Under the pieces are notes generated by a model. That model was not told where the DNA came from and searched no databases. It worked only from the letters and a program-made list of their open reading frames with translations. Both the position numbers and the translations under genes were made by a program. This document shows positions 40,315 through 48,827 of a DNA stretch of 64,000 nt, piece after piece. The first letter of the stretch is position 1, and each line of letters starts with the position of its first letter. This DNA is from JAUVZF01 sp964539385 (GTDB lineage Bacteria > Planctomycetota > Phycisphaerae > FEN-1346). The stretch covers positions 1 to 64,000 of the forward strand of contig CAZIJC010000003.1 in NCBI GenBank assembly GCA_964539385.1. The letters run 5' to 3'.

Positions 40315-43300
40315 TGGCAACCATACAGATAAACGAGACCGGCGCCGCGGGCACTATTGAGGATATGGCCCGCGTAGTGGTTTATACCAAGGCCAAGTGG
40401 TCTGACGACTGGACCCGCGCGCGCTATCTCTGGCCCCTGCGCATCGTGGACGTGGGCGGCCCCGGCGTCGGCTACGCCTCTTTGGTGTTTGAGGCCGGGC
40501 GCATCACGCAACCGGACCTGACCACGTGGCACGAGTATCCGAAACTGGCCGACCTGTCCGGGGCGTTTGTCAAGATTTGCCGCCTGGCCGGCGAGCGGCC
40601 TGACCTCGGTTGGGAGTGGGCCACGGAGTTCGAGACCCTTTGGATCGGCGTTATCGACATTCAGAATCTTGCCTATCACGGCGCCGACGCGAGCGACGAG
40701 GCGTGCAATCAGACCGTGACCGCCTTCGACCTGAAATACCTCTTGGCCGGCCGCCGGCTCGACCACGCTTGGGTATGCCCCAAGACCGGCGCCGAGCCGG
40801 TTCGCGTCGAGTGGGCGCCGCCGTTCAATCAGCGGATGCGCCGGGCCTTGCCCGTCCAGGGCAATGCGGTGAACCTGGGGGGCACGGTCGGCCACGTTTT
40901 CGGCCGCGAGACCGATGATGAAACCGAGGCCCTGCGGCGGTGGACGAATGCCGACGTGTTGCAATACGTACTGTATCGGTTCGCGCCCCGGATGGACCCG
41001 GACGATGATGCCAGCGACCTCTTGTTTTATCCCGGCGGCCAGTGCGCGTTGCTTGACAACATCGTCGAGCCCCACGACTTTTCCGGCCGCAGCGTCCTGC
41101 AAATCGTGCAGCGCCTCATCGATCCCCGGCGCGGCCTGGGGTGGCGCGTGGTCACCGACGGGGATGCCGGCAGCACCATCACCATCGAGGTCTACAGTAT
41201 GCTGCCGGAAACCCTCACCGCCGGCGGTATCACCCTGGAGCGCAATATCCGGCCCGTCTCTCTGGACGTCCGGCAGGACCCCTTCGCCGGACACGCGGCG
41301 GTCACCTACAGCCGGAGCAATGCCTTTCAGACCGTGCGCGTGCAGGGGAACCGCGTCCTGGTTTGTTGCAGCCTGTCGATTGCCGACGGGACCCTTGAGG
41401 CCGGTTGGACGGGGACGCTTGAGGCGGCGTACAAGACCGCGGCCGGCAGCAGTGATGAGGCCGAAAATGACCGCTACCGCGGCCGCGACCAGTTTGAGCA
41501 CGTCTACTCGCGTCTGGCCGTACCGGCCGGGTGGGATTGGCAGGCCGGCGACGGCGTGGGCGGGGACAAAATCAACGTCAATATCTACACCGATGATGCC
41601 GGCGATGCCATCACGCTTGTGCCCCTGCCCGCATTCGATGAGTTTACGGCCTTCGAGCGCGGCCTGCCCTTGTGGGAAGGGTACGACTACACCGAATGGC
41701 CGGCCGTCAATGAGAACCCCGCCGGCGCCGAGCCGTATCTGCGCCGCCCCCTGGTCGTGGTCAAGGCGCCCAATGCCGACGGTGATGACGTGTGGCACCT
41801 GGCCGACCGCCTCAGCGCTTCGGTCGATGAACTGGGAAAGCGCTATCCCAATGCGGGCGTGACGATGCTCGACGGGCGCCTGTGCCTGTCGGTGCGCTTC
41901 ACGCCCCGCCACGTCGCGGCGCTGAACCATTGGACGATCGAGGGCGAGGATGACCCGGCCTACACCCGGTGGCCGCCGATGGTGGATTACGCCGACTTTA
42001 TCGCCACCGTGGCCCTGCGCGGCAACGCCCGCCTGGCCGTGGTGGTGGAGACCGGATTCTACTGCCGCGGACGGGTCTTGACCATCGACGTGCCCGACGC
42101 CGACTTGTGGTGGGTGGTCGCGGGCACGGTGATCGACGTGGACTCAGGGGGCGACCTGGTGCGGATGGATGCTTCGCGCGTCCTGCATACCGACGCCGAC
42201 CGCCTCAAACGTATTGCCATGTTGGCCAAGGCGTACTACCGGCGGCCGCGGTACACGGCGAGCCTGGTCTTGCGGCGTATCGACCAGGGCCTTGCGGTGG
42301 GCCACCTGCTTCACACTCTCGAGGGTGAGGACGGCGCCGGCCTCGATTCGGTCATCACCCGGCGGGTGTTCGACTTTATCGAGGGCACGACCACCATTGA
42401 GACCGCCAACGCCGAACTGGACTGGCGTAGCCTGGTGGCCGACCAGGCCGGCGCAGGGCTGGCCGGCGTGACCCTGGCCAGGACGGTGGGCGTGCAGGGC
42501 CACCGGCTCGATGCCCTTGAGCGCCGCACGGCCAACCTGCCCGACCGCATCCCGCCGCAGACCCCCAGGGACCCGCCCGGTCTTGAGTTTGGCACGGTAC
42601 AGACCCGGCACACCAACACCGGCACTCCGTGGGGGTCCTTCGAGGGCGACGGCTTTATCGAATGGATAAGCGTCTATCCATGCTCAAGCAATGGCGATGG
42701 CGTGGACGAGGACACCACCCTTACCATCAAGTGCACCCAAAAGGCTGAGGATACGACCGAGGCCAAGGTCGGGTTTGCCCATATCCTGGGTGGTCACGTG
42801 ATTGGGTTTGTGCGGATGGACGAACACGAGACCGCACCGGGGGGTGGTCCCTATGACGGCCAGGTCGTGGCCAATGCCGGCATCAACGGCGCCGTCCTGT
42901 CCGGGGTTGAGCCGAGCCATACCGAAATCCCGCCGTGCGAGTTTGGCACGGTCCTGGCCATCAAAAATCATGCCGACGGCGGGTGGGCGAGTTGGGAAGC
43001 GGATGGCTGGATCAGCCACGTGCAGGTGGACACCACCTACAGCACCGGGGCGCCGGTTGACGACAGCGAAACCGTTTGGCTCAAGGCCGCCGAGGACGTG
43101 CAGGCCCAAATCGGTTACGACACCATCGAGGTGGGCGACGTGATTGGTTTCGTGCGGGGCGACGGGTGGGAGCCCAAGCCGGGCGGCGGCACGTTCCACG
43201 GATACGTGATCCCCAACGCGGGCATCGACGGGGCGGTGCTGACCACCTACAAGGTCCGGGGACCCATCCTTTACGACCCATGGAAATACCCCCAGGTATT

Positions 43301-44063
43301 CCCGGCCCTGGTGGTCACCGCCGGTGACCCTATCGAGGCGCGGGTCTGGATGCCGACCATCGGGGCCTTTCCGGTTGACCCATCGACAAATCACTATTTT
43401 CTCACGCCCGCCGGCGTGACGGCTGCCGTTTCCTTTGACCAGATAGGCGACAGCGGGGACTTTACGGCCGACCCGGCAACTCTTATCCCGGCTTTGCGCG
43501 ACTACGACGCCGGCAACAATATCGCAGACTGGATTACCGTCCGGGTGGTGCCAGGCAATTGGTCCACCGAGGTGGCCGTCCCCCAGGGCGACGGCCACCT
43601 GGTGGACTGGTCGGGGACTCTGATCGACTATCCCCTGCCTTACGTGGCGTTTGTCGAAGTGGTGGACCCGCATGATACCGGCCTCTGGCAGCGGGCCTAT
43701 ACCGGGGACCTCTACAGCGTGACGGCCGCACAGTATCGGTGCTACCTCATCGGGGATATCGGAGCCGGCGCCACCAGTTTCATCGACTACCGCAGCCGAC
43801 AATGGTTTGTCCGTTTTGACCGGCCGCCGCGGGCCGGCGCTATCATCCGGGTGCGCTACGTGGCAGTAAGCGCCTGCAAGTGGCGGTGGGTGGAAATCGC
43901 GCAGGCCATCGAGGGCGGAGATTTGGAGTATGTCCGACCCGAGGGCGGGGAAGATGACGGCTGGCTCCTGATCGACGACGATCCGGAGAGTGACTTTTAT
44001 GGTTGTACGGTGCACGGTGACCCTCAAACCACAAAACTCGATACGACAACCCTCGGAGCGTAG
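40314..44063 (+). CDS. Tail tip / central fibre protein, 1249 aa
   Basis: The ATG at 40314 overlaps the previous stop by one base (TGATG); the open frame extends upstream but only through the other frame of the LamG gene. The first ~740 residues are beta-rich (ARYLWPLRIVDVGGPGVGYASLVF, RFAPRMDPDDDASDLLF, LVVVKAPNADGDDVWHLADRL). Two tandem ~110-residue repeats follow (about 757-870 and 876-978), both EFGTV ... VGFAH/IGYDT ... VIGFVR ... AGI(N/D)GAVL. It is the largest virion protein and probably the host-contacting tip. Confidence 0.7.
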   Translation: MATIQINETGAAGTIEDMARVVVYTKAKWSDDWTRARYLWPLRIVDVGGPGVGYASLVFEAGRITQPDLTTWHEYPKLADLSGAFVKICRLAGERPDLGWEWATEFETLWIGVIDIQNLAYHGADASDEACNQTVTAFDLKYLLAGRRLDHAWVCPKTGAEPVRVEWAPPFNQRMRRALPVQGNAVNLGGTVGHVFGRETDDETEALRRWTNADVLQYVLYRFAPRMDPDDDASDLLFYPGGQCALLDNIVEPHDFSGRSVLQIVQRLIDPRRGLGWRVVTDGDAGSTITIEVYSMLPETLTAGGITLERNIRPVSLDVRQDPFAGHAAVTYSRSNAFQTVRVQGNRVLVCCSLSIADGTLEAGWTGTLEAAYKTAAGSSDEAENDRYRGRDQFEHVYSRLAVPAGWDWQAGDGVGGDKINVNIYTDDAGDAITLVPLPAFDEFTAFERGLPLWEGYDYTEWPAVNENPAGAEPYLRRPLVVVKAPNADGDDVWHLADRLSASVDELGKRYPNAGVTMLDGRLCLSVRFTPRHVAALNHWTIEGEDDPAYTRWPPMVDYADFIATVALRGNARLAVVVETGFYCRGRVLTIDVPDADLWWVVAGTVIDVDSGGDLVRMDASRVLHTDADRLKRIAMLAKAYYRRPRYTASLVLRRIDQGLAVGHLLHTLEGEDGAGLDSVITRRVFDFIEGTTTIETANAELDWRSLVADQAGAGLAGVTLARTVGVQGHRLDALERRTANLPDRIPPQTPRDPPGLEFGTVQTRHTNTGTPWGSFEGDGFIEWISVYPCSSNGDGVDEDTTLTIKCTQKAEDTTEAKVGFAHILGGHVIGFVRMDEHETAPGGGPYDGQVVANAGINGAVLSGVEPSHTEIPPCEFGTVLAIKNHADGGWASWEADGWISHVQVDTTYSTGAPVDDSETVWLKAAEDVQAQIGYDTIEVGDVIGFVRGDGWEPKPGGGTFHGYVIPNAGIDGAVLTTYKVRGPILYDPWKYPQVFPALVVTAGDPIEARVWMPTIGAFPVDPSTNHYFLTPAGVTAAVSFDQIGDSGDFTADPATLIPALRDYDAGNNIADWITVRVVPGNWSTEVAVPQGDGHLVDWSGTLIDYPLPYVAFVEVVDPHDTGLWQRAYTGDLYSVTAAQYRCYLIGDIGAGATSFIDYRSRQWFVRFDRPPRAGAIIRVRYVAVSACKWRWVEIAQAIEGGDLEYVRPEGGEDDGWLLIDDDPESDFYGCTVHGDPQTTKLDTTTLGA

Positions 44064-44065
44064 CA

Positions 44066-44506
44066 ATGGCGGGGCCGTGGCACGTTACTAATTTCCGCTT
44101 CGATAAGGGCGGTCATGCTATTGCGATTCAACTGCGGCGCTGGATTTCCAGTCAGCCCGATGTAGATGAGTGGCAATGGTACGATCTCGACGGCAACCCC
44201 ATAGAGGGGGAATCCGGGTCTGAGCCTGTCTTTCCGCATGTCTGCCTGGGTCTGCGATTAGACGCCCGCGGCCATGCCGTCGCCACTCTTGCATGGCTTG
44301 TATCTTCTTCTGAATCCGGTCCATTGACGGTACAGTGGTATGACCTTGGCGGCGACCCCGTGGGCGACCCCATACTGTGGGTCGAAGCGGGGCCGGGCGC
44401 TGGTGACCTTGAGCACGTGCGACTCGACGCCCGCGGCCACTTTGTTGCCGTTGCCATGACTTATGAGCACATCTGGTATGATTTGGCTGGACAACTGGCG
44501 GCGTGA
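44066..44506 (+). CDS. Three-repeat tail protein, 146 aa
   Basis: Three internal repeats: RFDKGGHAIAIQL...WQWYDLDGNPI, RLDARGHAVATLAW...VQWYDLGGDPV and RLDARGHFVAVAM...IWYDLAGQL, each about 45 residues. The (R)(F/L)D-x-(K/R)GH...(Q/I)WYDL pattern suggests a small propeller or beta-solenoid. It is the last rightward gene and may be a receptor-binding or accessory tail protein. Confidence 0.6.
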   Translation: MAGPWHVTNFRFDKGGHAIAIQLRRWISSQPDVDEWQWYDLDGNPIEGESGSEPVFPHVCLGLRLDARGHAVATLAWLVSSSESGPLTVQWYDLGGDPVGDPILWVEAGPGAGDLEHVRLDARGHFVAVAMTYEHIWYDLAGQLAA

Positions 44507-44781
44507 AAGGCGGTTGCGTGTGCCGTCCCCTGCACGTCTTTGTGCATCAGACTCCCATGGCCGTATCGGGCCACTCCCCGCCCTGATGATGAGGCCATGC
44601 GGCCGCCGAGGCCCAGGCCCCCCCTTGGCAGGACCCTTCCGGGGGGTTCTCTGGCAGGCTGCCGGGTGCCAGGGATTGCGCAGGACGGCCGCAAACCTGC
44701 AAAGGTGGCCCTGGGTAGCCGCGCTTGCCCCCGCGTGCAGCCTGCGCGGCCCTGTGACCGCGTGGGATGCCTGGCGCGGGG
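44507..44781. other. Gene-free junction between converging operons
   Basis: No supported gene, no clear terminator. Reading frames here are GC-driven and have no ribosome sites. Confidence 0.5.
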
Positions 44782-44997
44782 TTAGGGGTGGGTTAGGGAC
44801 CGGGTCGGCGGGGCCAGAGTGGCCGCACACCTGATGATGGCCCTTCTGGCCTTTTTTATGGCGGCCTCAACCGCCTGTCGATCGTCGGGCCGGTTCAGGC
44901 CATGCTTGACTGTCCGGTCGAGTTGGTCGAGACCCGCCTTGACCCGAAAGAGCGGCCGGAGTTGGCCGGCGTACAGGTTGAACAGTTCGACGGTCAT
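44782..44997 (-). CDS. Phage protein of unknown function, 71 aa
   Basis: The ATG at 44997 overlaps the previous stop (ATGA). Helical: MTVELFNLYAGQLRPLFRVK, VEAAIKKARRAIIRCAA. Last gene of the right leftward operon. Confidence 0.55.
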   Translation of the reverse strand: MTVELFNLYAGQLRPLFRVKAGLDQLDRTVKHGLNRPDDRQAVEAAIKKARRAIIRCAATLAPPTRSLTHP

Positions 44998-45314
44998 GCG
45001 CAACCTCGTTGCGGTCCACCACGGTGCGGGCGCACCACGCGCAGCCGCGGCCCCGCGGGAGTGGTCCTCTTGGGCCGGTGCCACCTGGCCAGGCGCCGCA
45101 CGTGTCCGATACTTACGGCCGCCGTATCGGCCGCCGGCGCCGGGGACTCGCCGCGGCTTAAGCGCTGGATGCGGCTGCGCCTGGTGGCCACGTGCTCCCC
45201 CCGCCACCGCACGGCAGCCGAGCGGCTTGAGCCCAGCGCCACCAGGCGCTGCCTCTCGTCGGGGCCTTGGCCCTTGACCATGAACACGCCCCACAACAAG
45301 GTTGCCTGACTCAT
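44994..45314 (-). CDS. Basic phage protein of unknown function, 106 aa
   Basis: Very Arg-rich with HVATRRSRIQRLSRGE and RRLARWHRPKRTTPAG; joined to both neighbours by 4-nt overlaps. A nucleic-acid-binding role is possible from the charge alone. Confidence 0.5.
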   Translation of the reverse strand: MSQATLLWGVFMVKGQGPDERQRLVALGSSRSAAVRWRGEHVATRRSRIQRLSRGESPAPAADTAAVSIGHVRRLARWHRPKRTTPAGPRLRVVRPHRGGPQRGCA

Positions 45315-45829
45315 CGGTCTCCCTTTCTTGCCGCCAGGTCGGTGATGCCGGCCTGCCGACAGGCATCATCGAGTCGGGCATCGGTCTCGGCAAAACCGAG
45401 CACGGTCTGGCCGGCCGCCAAGTCACGCCCCAGGGCGCTGAGCCGGTCGGCCCGGCGCCGCAGCGGGTCGATACGCACGGTGAGCCAATGGGCCGCGTCA
45501 AAGCACTCCTGGGGTGTCGTGCAGATATAGAAACCATCCGGGCCGCTGCCGACCGGCTGCCGGCGCTCGACCACCAGGTCGGCCGCCCACTCGCGCACCT
45601 GGGTGCCGCGGCCGTCGGTCTTGACGCCGAGCCTGGCCAGAGCGCCCTTGAGTCTGGTGACCGTCCACGCCGAGCCGACCCCCTGGCAGTAGCGGTGCAG
45701 GATGCCCAACAAAAGGAACTTGCCGAGGGGATTTTGGGCGGCGGCCCGGCCGGCCTCGGTACTCGAGTCCGGGTGCTCTTGGCCGGCGTCGGCCGCCGCG
45801 TCCCATAACCTGGGACCGTCATCCCCCAT
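45311..45829 (-). CDS. Putative winged-helix phage protein, 172 aa
   Basis: It starts MGDDGPRLWD, encoded by the repeat at 45799-45829 that also lies before the 46373 gene. LLLGILHRYCQGVGSAWTVTRLKGALARLGVKTDGRGTQVREWAADLVVERRQ looks like a winged-helix unit, followed by the helical RRADRLSALGRDLAAGQTVL. Possibly replication or regulation; family not known. Confidence 0.55.
   Translation of the reverse strand: MGDDGPRLWDAAADAGQEHPDSSTEAGRAAAQNPLGKFLLLGILHRYCQGVGSAWTVTRLKGALARLGVKTDGRGTQVREWAADLVVERRQPVGSGPDGFYICTTPQECFDAAHWLTVRIDPLRRRADRLSALGRDLAAGQTVLGFAETDARLDDACRQAGITDLAARKGDR
45799..45829. repeat. Leader repeat, copy A
   Basis: Nearly identical to 46408-46439. On the minus strand it begins with ATGGGGGATGACGGTCCCAG and contains the hairpin GTCCCA-n5-TGGGAC. 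Confidence 0.7.
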
Positions 45830-46373
45830 GGTGGGTCACCTTTCTCTTTTTTGCGCGGCGCGCGTACGTATCCCAAATGGCGTAGTCGAGCGCGGCCGGG
45901 TCAAGGTCCAACGTATCTGCAATGCTCAAAAAGAGTACCTCGACCGCCCGGTACCTTGGGCCGGTGGGTGTCGATAAGGGCACGTCGTGGCCCTGCCGGC
46001 GCAACCAGGCCAGGACGTGCCTGTCCAGCGCCGCGTACCGTGCCCCCGGCCGTGTCTTTAACAGAAACATGTGGGCCGTTTTCGGGCCGACGCCGGGTAC
46101 CGCTTCCAGATCCGCCACCGTGCACGTGGCCAGGTCGGCAATGGCGCCGGCGAGCAGTCGATTGACCGCCGCTTCGATGACGGCGTAGCGCCCGGTTCCG
46201 CAGGCTTTCAACCACGCCGCCAACCCGCCGCGGTCCGTGCGCCGGTCGCGCAGAGAATCGAAGGGCCGGCCCCAGTCCACAAGACGGCTTAGAACTTTGG
46301 TGGCGAATGCCTCGCTCTTGCCGGCCACAAGGAGACTAAAGAGTATCCATAATTCAAGGTCGGCGGTGCTCAT
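45819..46373 (-). CDS. HhH-GPD-type DNA glycosylase-like protein
   Basis: From the ATG at 46373 (CAGGAAAGG upstream) the product is 184 aa. ATCTVADLEAVPGVGPKTAHMF (about residues 84-105) is the helix-hairpin-helix of endonuclease III-type glycosylases, and RYAALDRHVLAWLRRQG follows with the Asp where the family has its catalytic Asp. There is no 4Fe-4S Cys cluster. It may excise damaged or modified bases in phage or host DNA. Confidence 0.75.
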   Translation of the reverse strand: MSTADLELWILFSLLVAGKSEAFATKVLSRLVDWGRPFDSLRDRRTDRGGLAAWLKACGTGRYAVIEAAVNRLLAGAIADLATCTVADLEAVPGVGPKTAHMFLLKTRPGARYAALDRHVLAWLRRQGHDVPLSTPTGPRYRAVEVLFLSIADTLDLDPAALDYAIWDTYARRAKKRKVTHHGG

Positions 46374-46379
46374 GGCCGC

Positions 46380-46439
46380 TTGCCTTTCCTGCTCACCAGC
46401 GGGCGCGCCGTCCCACAATCTGGGACCGTCATCCCCCAT
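46380..46439. repeat. Leader repeat, copy B
   Basis: The part 46380-46413 is identical over 34 bp to 47025-47058 (copy C), and 46408-46439 nearly equals copy A. On the minus strand it provides GTGAGCAGGAAAGGCAA, the ribosome site of the glycosylase-like gene. Confidence 0.8.
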
Positions 46440-46818
46440 CATGGGGCTTTCTGCATGTGTCATCCACTACGTCGATCTCCACCCGCGGATTGGCGCGGTC
46501 AATGCCGACCTCGACTTCCTGGTGGACCATGCCGACATCGTCGGCCACCACGCCGGCGTCGGCCAGGCCATCGAACGCCGCCTTCATTGAGGCAAGCAAG
46601 TTGTCCCGATCGCGGCGGCGCGATCGGGCGAAGTAGAATCGGCACGTGACTCGTGCTTGCGTCCATTGCGGCCTGGCACGCGAGAGAGCCACCAGGGCCA
46701 TGAGCCGGGCGCACTCGCGGTACCGTTTGACGGTGGCCGCCCGGATGAGTGGGTGCACTCGCGCGTTCGGTGAGAGTTCGCGCGGCGGCGGGCGCAGGAT
46801 CACAGTCACGCCATTCAT
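46429..46818 (-). CDS. RusA-type Holliday junction resolvase
   Basis: From the ATG at 46818 the 129-aa product has the RusA core RRRDRDNLLASMKAAFDGLADAGVVADD (about residues 69-96) with the metal-binding Asp residues. VTVILRPPPRELSPNARVH at the start is typical too. It should cut four-way junctions during recombination or packaging. The start overlaps the previous stop by 4 nt. Confidence 0.85.
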   Translation of the reverse strand: MNGVTVILRPPPRELSPNARVHPLIRAATVKRYRECARLMALVALSRARPQWTQARVTCRFYFARSRRRDRDNLLASMKAAFDGLADAGVVADDVGMVHQEVEVGIDRANPRVEIDVVDDTCRKPHDGG

Positions 46819-47018
46819 GGCGCCTTGGCCTTTCTGCACGCCCTGACGTGGCGCTCAAAGTTGCGCAATGCGTAGATAAGCATGAGTTGCCGCCTACCGG
46901 CCACCTTCGGCCGGCCGTCCTTGCGCCGGCTGCCGCGCGGATGCTTCACCTGGTAGCGCCCCGGAAACTCTCGACCGCAAACCGGGCAGGTCAACGGCTC
47001 ATCGCGGGCGGTGCTCAC
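46815..47018 (-). CDS. Small zinc-finger phage protein, 67 aa
   Basis: The GTG at 47018 follows AGGAAAGGCAAGAGACC in leader copy C. The product has LTCPVCGREFPGRY at the start and ERHVRACRKAKAP at the end: CxxC-Hx3-C, a C2HC-type finger with a basic middle (KHPRGSRRKDGRPKVAGRRQ). DNA binding is likely. Confidence 0.6.
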   Translation of the reverse strand: MSTARDEPLTCPVCGREFPGRYQVKHPRGSRRKDGRPKVAGRRQLMLIYALRNFERHVRACRKAKAP

Positions 47019-47611
47019 GGTCTCTTGCCTTTCCTGCTCACCAGCGGGCGCGCCGTCCAATACACCTGGCCGCACACGCTGCATCGGCCCACCCACAGCC
47101 GCACGTTTTTGCCGCTGCTCGACTGGTAGAAATGATGGGGGTCCATGTTGACCGTCTCGGCCGTGACGTTCTTTTCTCTGGCCCGGTCGTGGGTCTCATC
47201 GTCGGTCGGACAAATGAAAGCAAATGGACCTTCCGGCTCGCGCATGGCCACAAAGCGCCACGTGTCCGGCGCCGGCCAGTCATCGGGCACAGACCCGCCC
47301 TTGCGCATCTGCTGATCGAAGGCCAGAAGCAAGGCCAGGCGCATGGGGATGCGCAGGTCGAGCAAGGTGTGCGGCAGCCAATAGACCTGCCAGTGGCGGC
47401 GGTGGCGGTATCCTTCCGGCCGGCTGCACGCGCCGGGGCGGTCGATGAGGGCGACCACCGCCTCGGCAATTGTGATCCGGCCCTGCCGGAACTCCATCAC
47501 GTCGCCGGCAGCCGTCCGCGGGTTTTGGGGGAAGCACCAATGCGGCCATGCCCCGGCGCGGGTGGCGGTAAAGAGCGCGCGGTCGCCGCCGGGCGGCACG
47601 CGGACCCTCAT
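47015..47611 (-). CDS. Phage protein of unknown function, 198 aa
   Basis: From the ATG at 47611, MRVRVPPGGDRALFTATRAG. Helical middle (QGRITIAEAVVALIDRPGAC), a strand-rich part (WRFVAMREPEGPFAFICPTD) and a C-terminal VGRCSVCGQVYW with one CxxC. Linked to both neighbours by 4-nt overlaps. Not recognised. Confidence 0.55.
   Translation of the reverse strand: MRVRVPPGGDRALFTATRAGAWPHWCFPQNPRTAAGDVMEFRQGRITIAEAVVALIDRPGACSRPEGYRHRRHWQVYWLPHTLLDLRIPMRLALLLAFDQQMRKGGSVPDDWPAPDTWRFVAMREPEGPFAFICPTDDETHDRAREKNVTAETVNMDPHHFYQSSSGKNVRLWVGRCSVCGQVYWTARPLVSRKGKRP
47025..47058. repeat. Leader repeat, copy C
   Basis: 34 bp identical to 46380-46413. It lies inside the end of the preceding gene and provides the ribosome site of the 47018 gene. 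Confidence 0.8.
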
Positions 47612-48276
47612 GGTGCACCGCCTTCCGTGGCCTTGGCCCTGGCCTGCCATGCGGCTTGCTGCGCCTGGTCGGCCTTGAGGGCATTGGCCCACAGGTCGCC
47701 GGCGGCCGGACACAAGAGGAACCCCAGGGCGGCCTTGACCAGCGTGACGGGAATGGCATCGACCCCCTCGGCCTGCGCGCGCACCAAGGATACAAACTCG
47801 TCGCTCAGGCCGGCCATCGGCTCGGCCTCGGCCTTCACCCCTTCGGCCAGCAGGCGCGCAGCGGCCAGGGCCGCCATGCTCTCAAACCCGATGCACACCT
47901 GGACCATCCCGGTGCTCGCAAGGTGCAGGACCACCGCGGCCCCATACTCGCCGGCCAGGGCGCGCACCTGTTTGAGCGTGCCGAAGCGGCCACACGGATT
48001 CGGGATGCTGTAGTTGATGCCCCAGGCGGCGCCGGGCGGGCACAGCATCGGCCGGCAACGGTCCTGGGGAATGACCTGCCCCTCGGCCTCAAGCGGCATG
48101 GGCAGCATCCGGTAGCCGGAGACCATCACGGCAAAAAGCCCATTGAGCGTGTCGGTGTCGGCGGCGTCGATTGCGGCCGGCGATAGGCCGGCCAGGACGG
48201 CGCCGCGCACACTGAGCGGAATGTACGGCGGCCGGGCGGGCACGCCGTCGCCCGCGAGCGTTGGTATTTCTATCAT
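47608..48276 (-). CDS. Phage protein of unknown function, 222 aa
   Basis: AAGGGGA precedes the ATG at 48276. MIEIPTLAGDGVPARPPYIP then helical segments (LAAARLLAEGVKAEAEPMAGL, VTLVKAALGFLLC). No motif recognised. Confidence 0.55.
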   Translation of the reverse strand: MIEIPTLAGDGVPARPPYIPLSVRGAVLAGLSPAAIDAADTDTLNGLFAVMVSGYRMLPMPLEAEGQVIPQDRCRPMLCPPGAAWGINYSIPNPCGRFGTLKQVRALAGEYGAAVVLHLASTGMVQVCIGFESMAALAAARLLAEGVKAEAEPMAGLSDEFVSLVRAQAEGVDAIPVTLVKAALGFLLCPAAGDLWANALKADQAQQAAWQARAKATEGGAP

Positions 48277-48327
48277 GGGATTCCCCTTTCTCGATAGGTT
48301 TCTGTGCCCGCCGATCGACGGACGCTT

Positions 48328-48609
48328 TCAGTTTTCTGCAGCCTCTACCTCGGTGACCTTGAAGCGGCCGCGGCCGGGCCGGTCGTACAGCACGGCCACA
48401 AAGTCAAGGCCGTCGGAGCGTGACGCCGTATCCGGCCATGACCACCGCATGTATCGGTGGCGCACGCGCTGGCCGGCGGCCTCAAAATCCACTTCCGCGG
48501 CCGCAACGGTTTTGCGGGCCTGGCCGGCGGGCACGTGTCCCCGAACGTAAAAATACGGCGGGCAATCCTCCCACCACAGTGCCATATATGTACCATCCGG
48601 TGTGGTCAT
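48328..48609 (-). CDS. Phage protein of unknown function, 93 aa
   Basis: Strand-rich with aromatic residues (YMALWWEDCPPYFYVRGHVP, RHRYMRWSWPD, DFVAVLYDRPG). Overlaps the preceding gene by 4 nt. Not recognised. Confidence 0.5.
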   Translation of the reverse strand: MTTPDGTYMALWWEDCPPYFYVRGHVPAGQARKTVAAAEVDFEAAGQRVRHRYMRWSWPDTASRSDGLDFVAVLYDRPGRGRFKVTEVEAAEN

Positions 48610-48827
48610 TCCTCGGCCCCTTCCGAAATCAGCCCCTCAACATCGGCCTCGTGCCCCGCGATTTGAGCAATCAGGTCGCGGCATTGGCAGGCGGCCTCGT
48701 CCACGTCGATCTGGCCGTTGGCGGCCGCCAGGCTGATGGCCCACCCGGCCAGGCCGTTCGCGTGGTCCTCAAGCGTTCTTGCGAGCCTTGACCTTTCCGC
48801 CGCGTCTTGCCCGTTTGGGTTTCCCAT
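48606..48827 (-). CDS. Phage protein of unknown function, 73 aa
   Basis: Acidic and helical (SRLARTLEDHANGLAGWAIS, IDVDEAACQCRDLIAQIAGH). It overlaps the 3' end of the ParB-family gene by 59 nt. Not recognised. Confidence 0.5.
   Translation of the reverse strand: MGNPNGQDAAERSRLARTLEDHANGLAGWAISLAAANGQIDVDEAACQCRDLIAQIAGHEADVEGLISEGAEE

Noticed and set aside
44463..44834. Plus-strand frame of 123 codons after the last late gene
   Set aside because: Arg/Pro-rich composition, no ribosome site, overlaps both neighbouring real genes.
45790..47060. Possible CRISPR array from the spaced repeats
   Set aside because: The repeats are irregularly spaced, lie at gene starts and differ in length; no spacer pattern and no cas genes.
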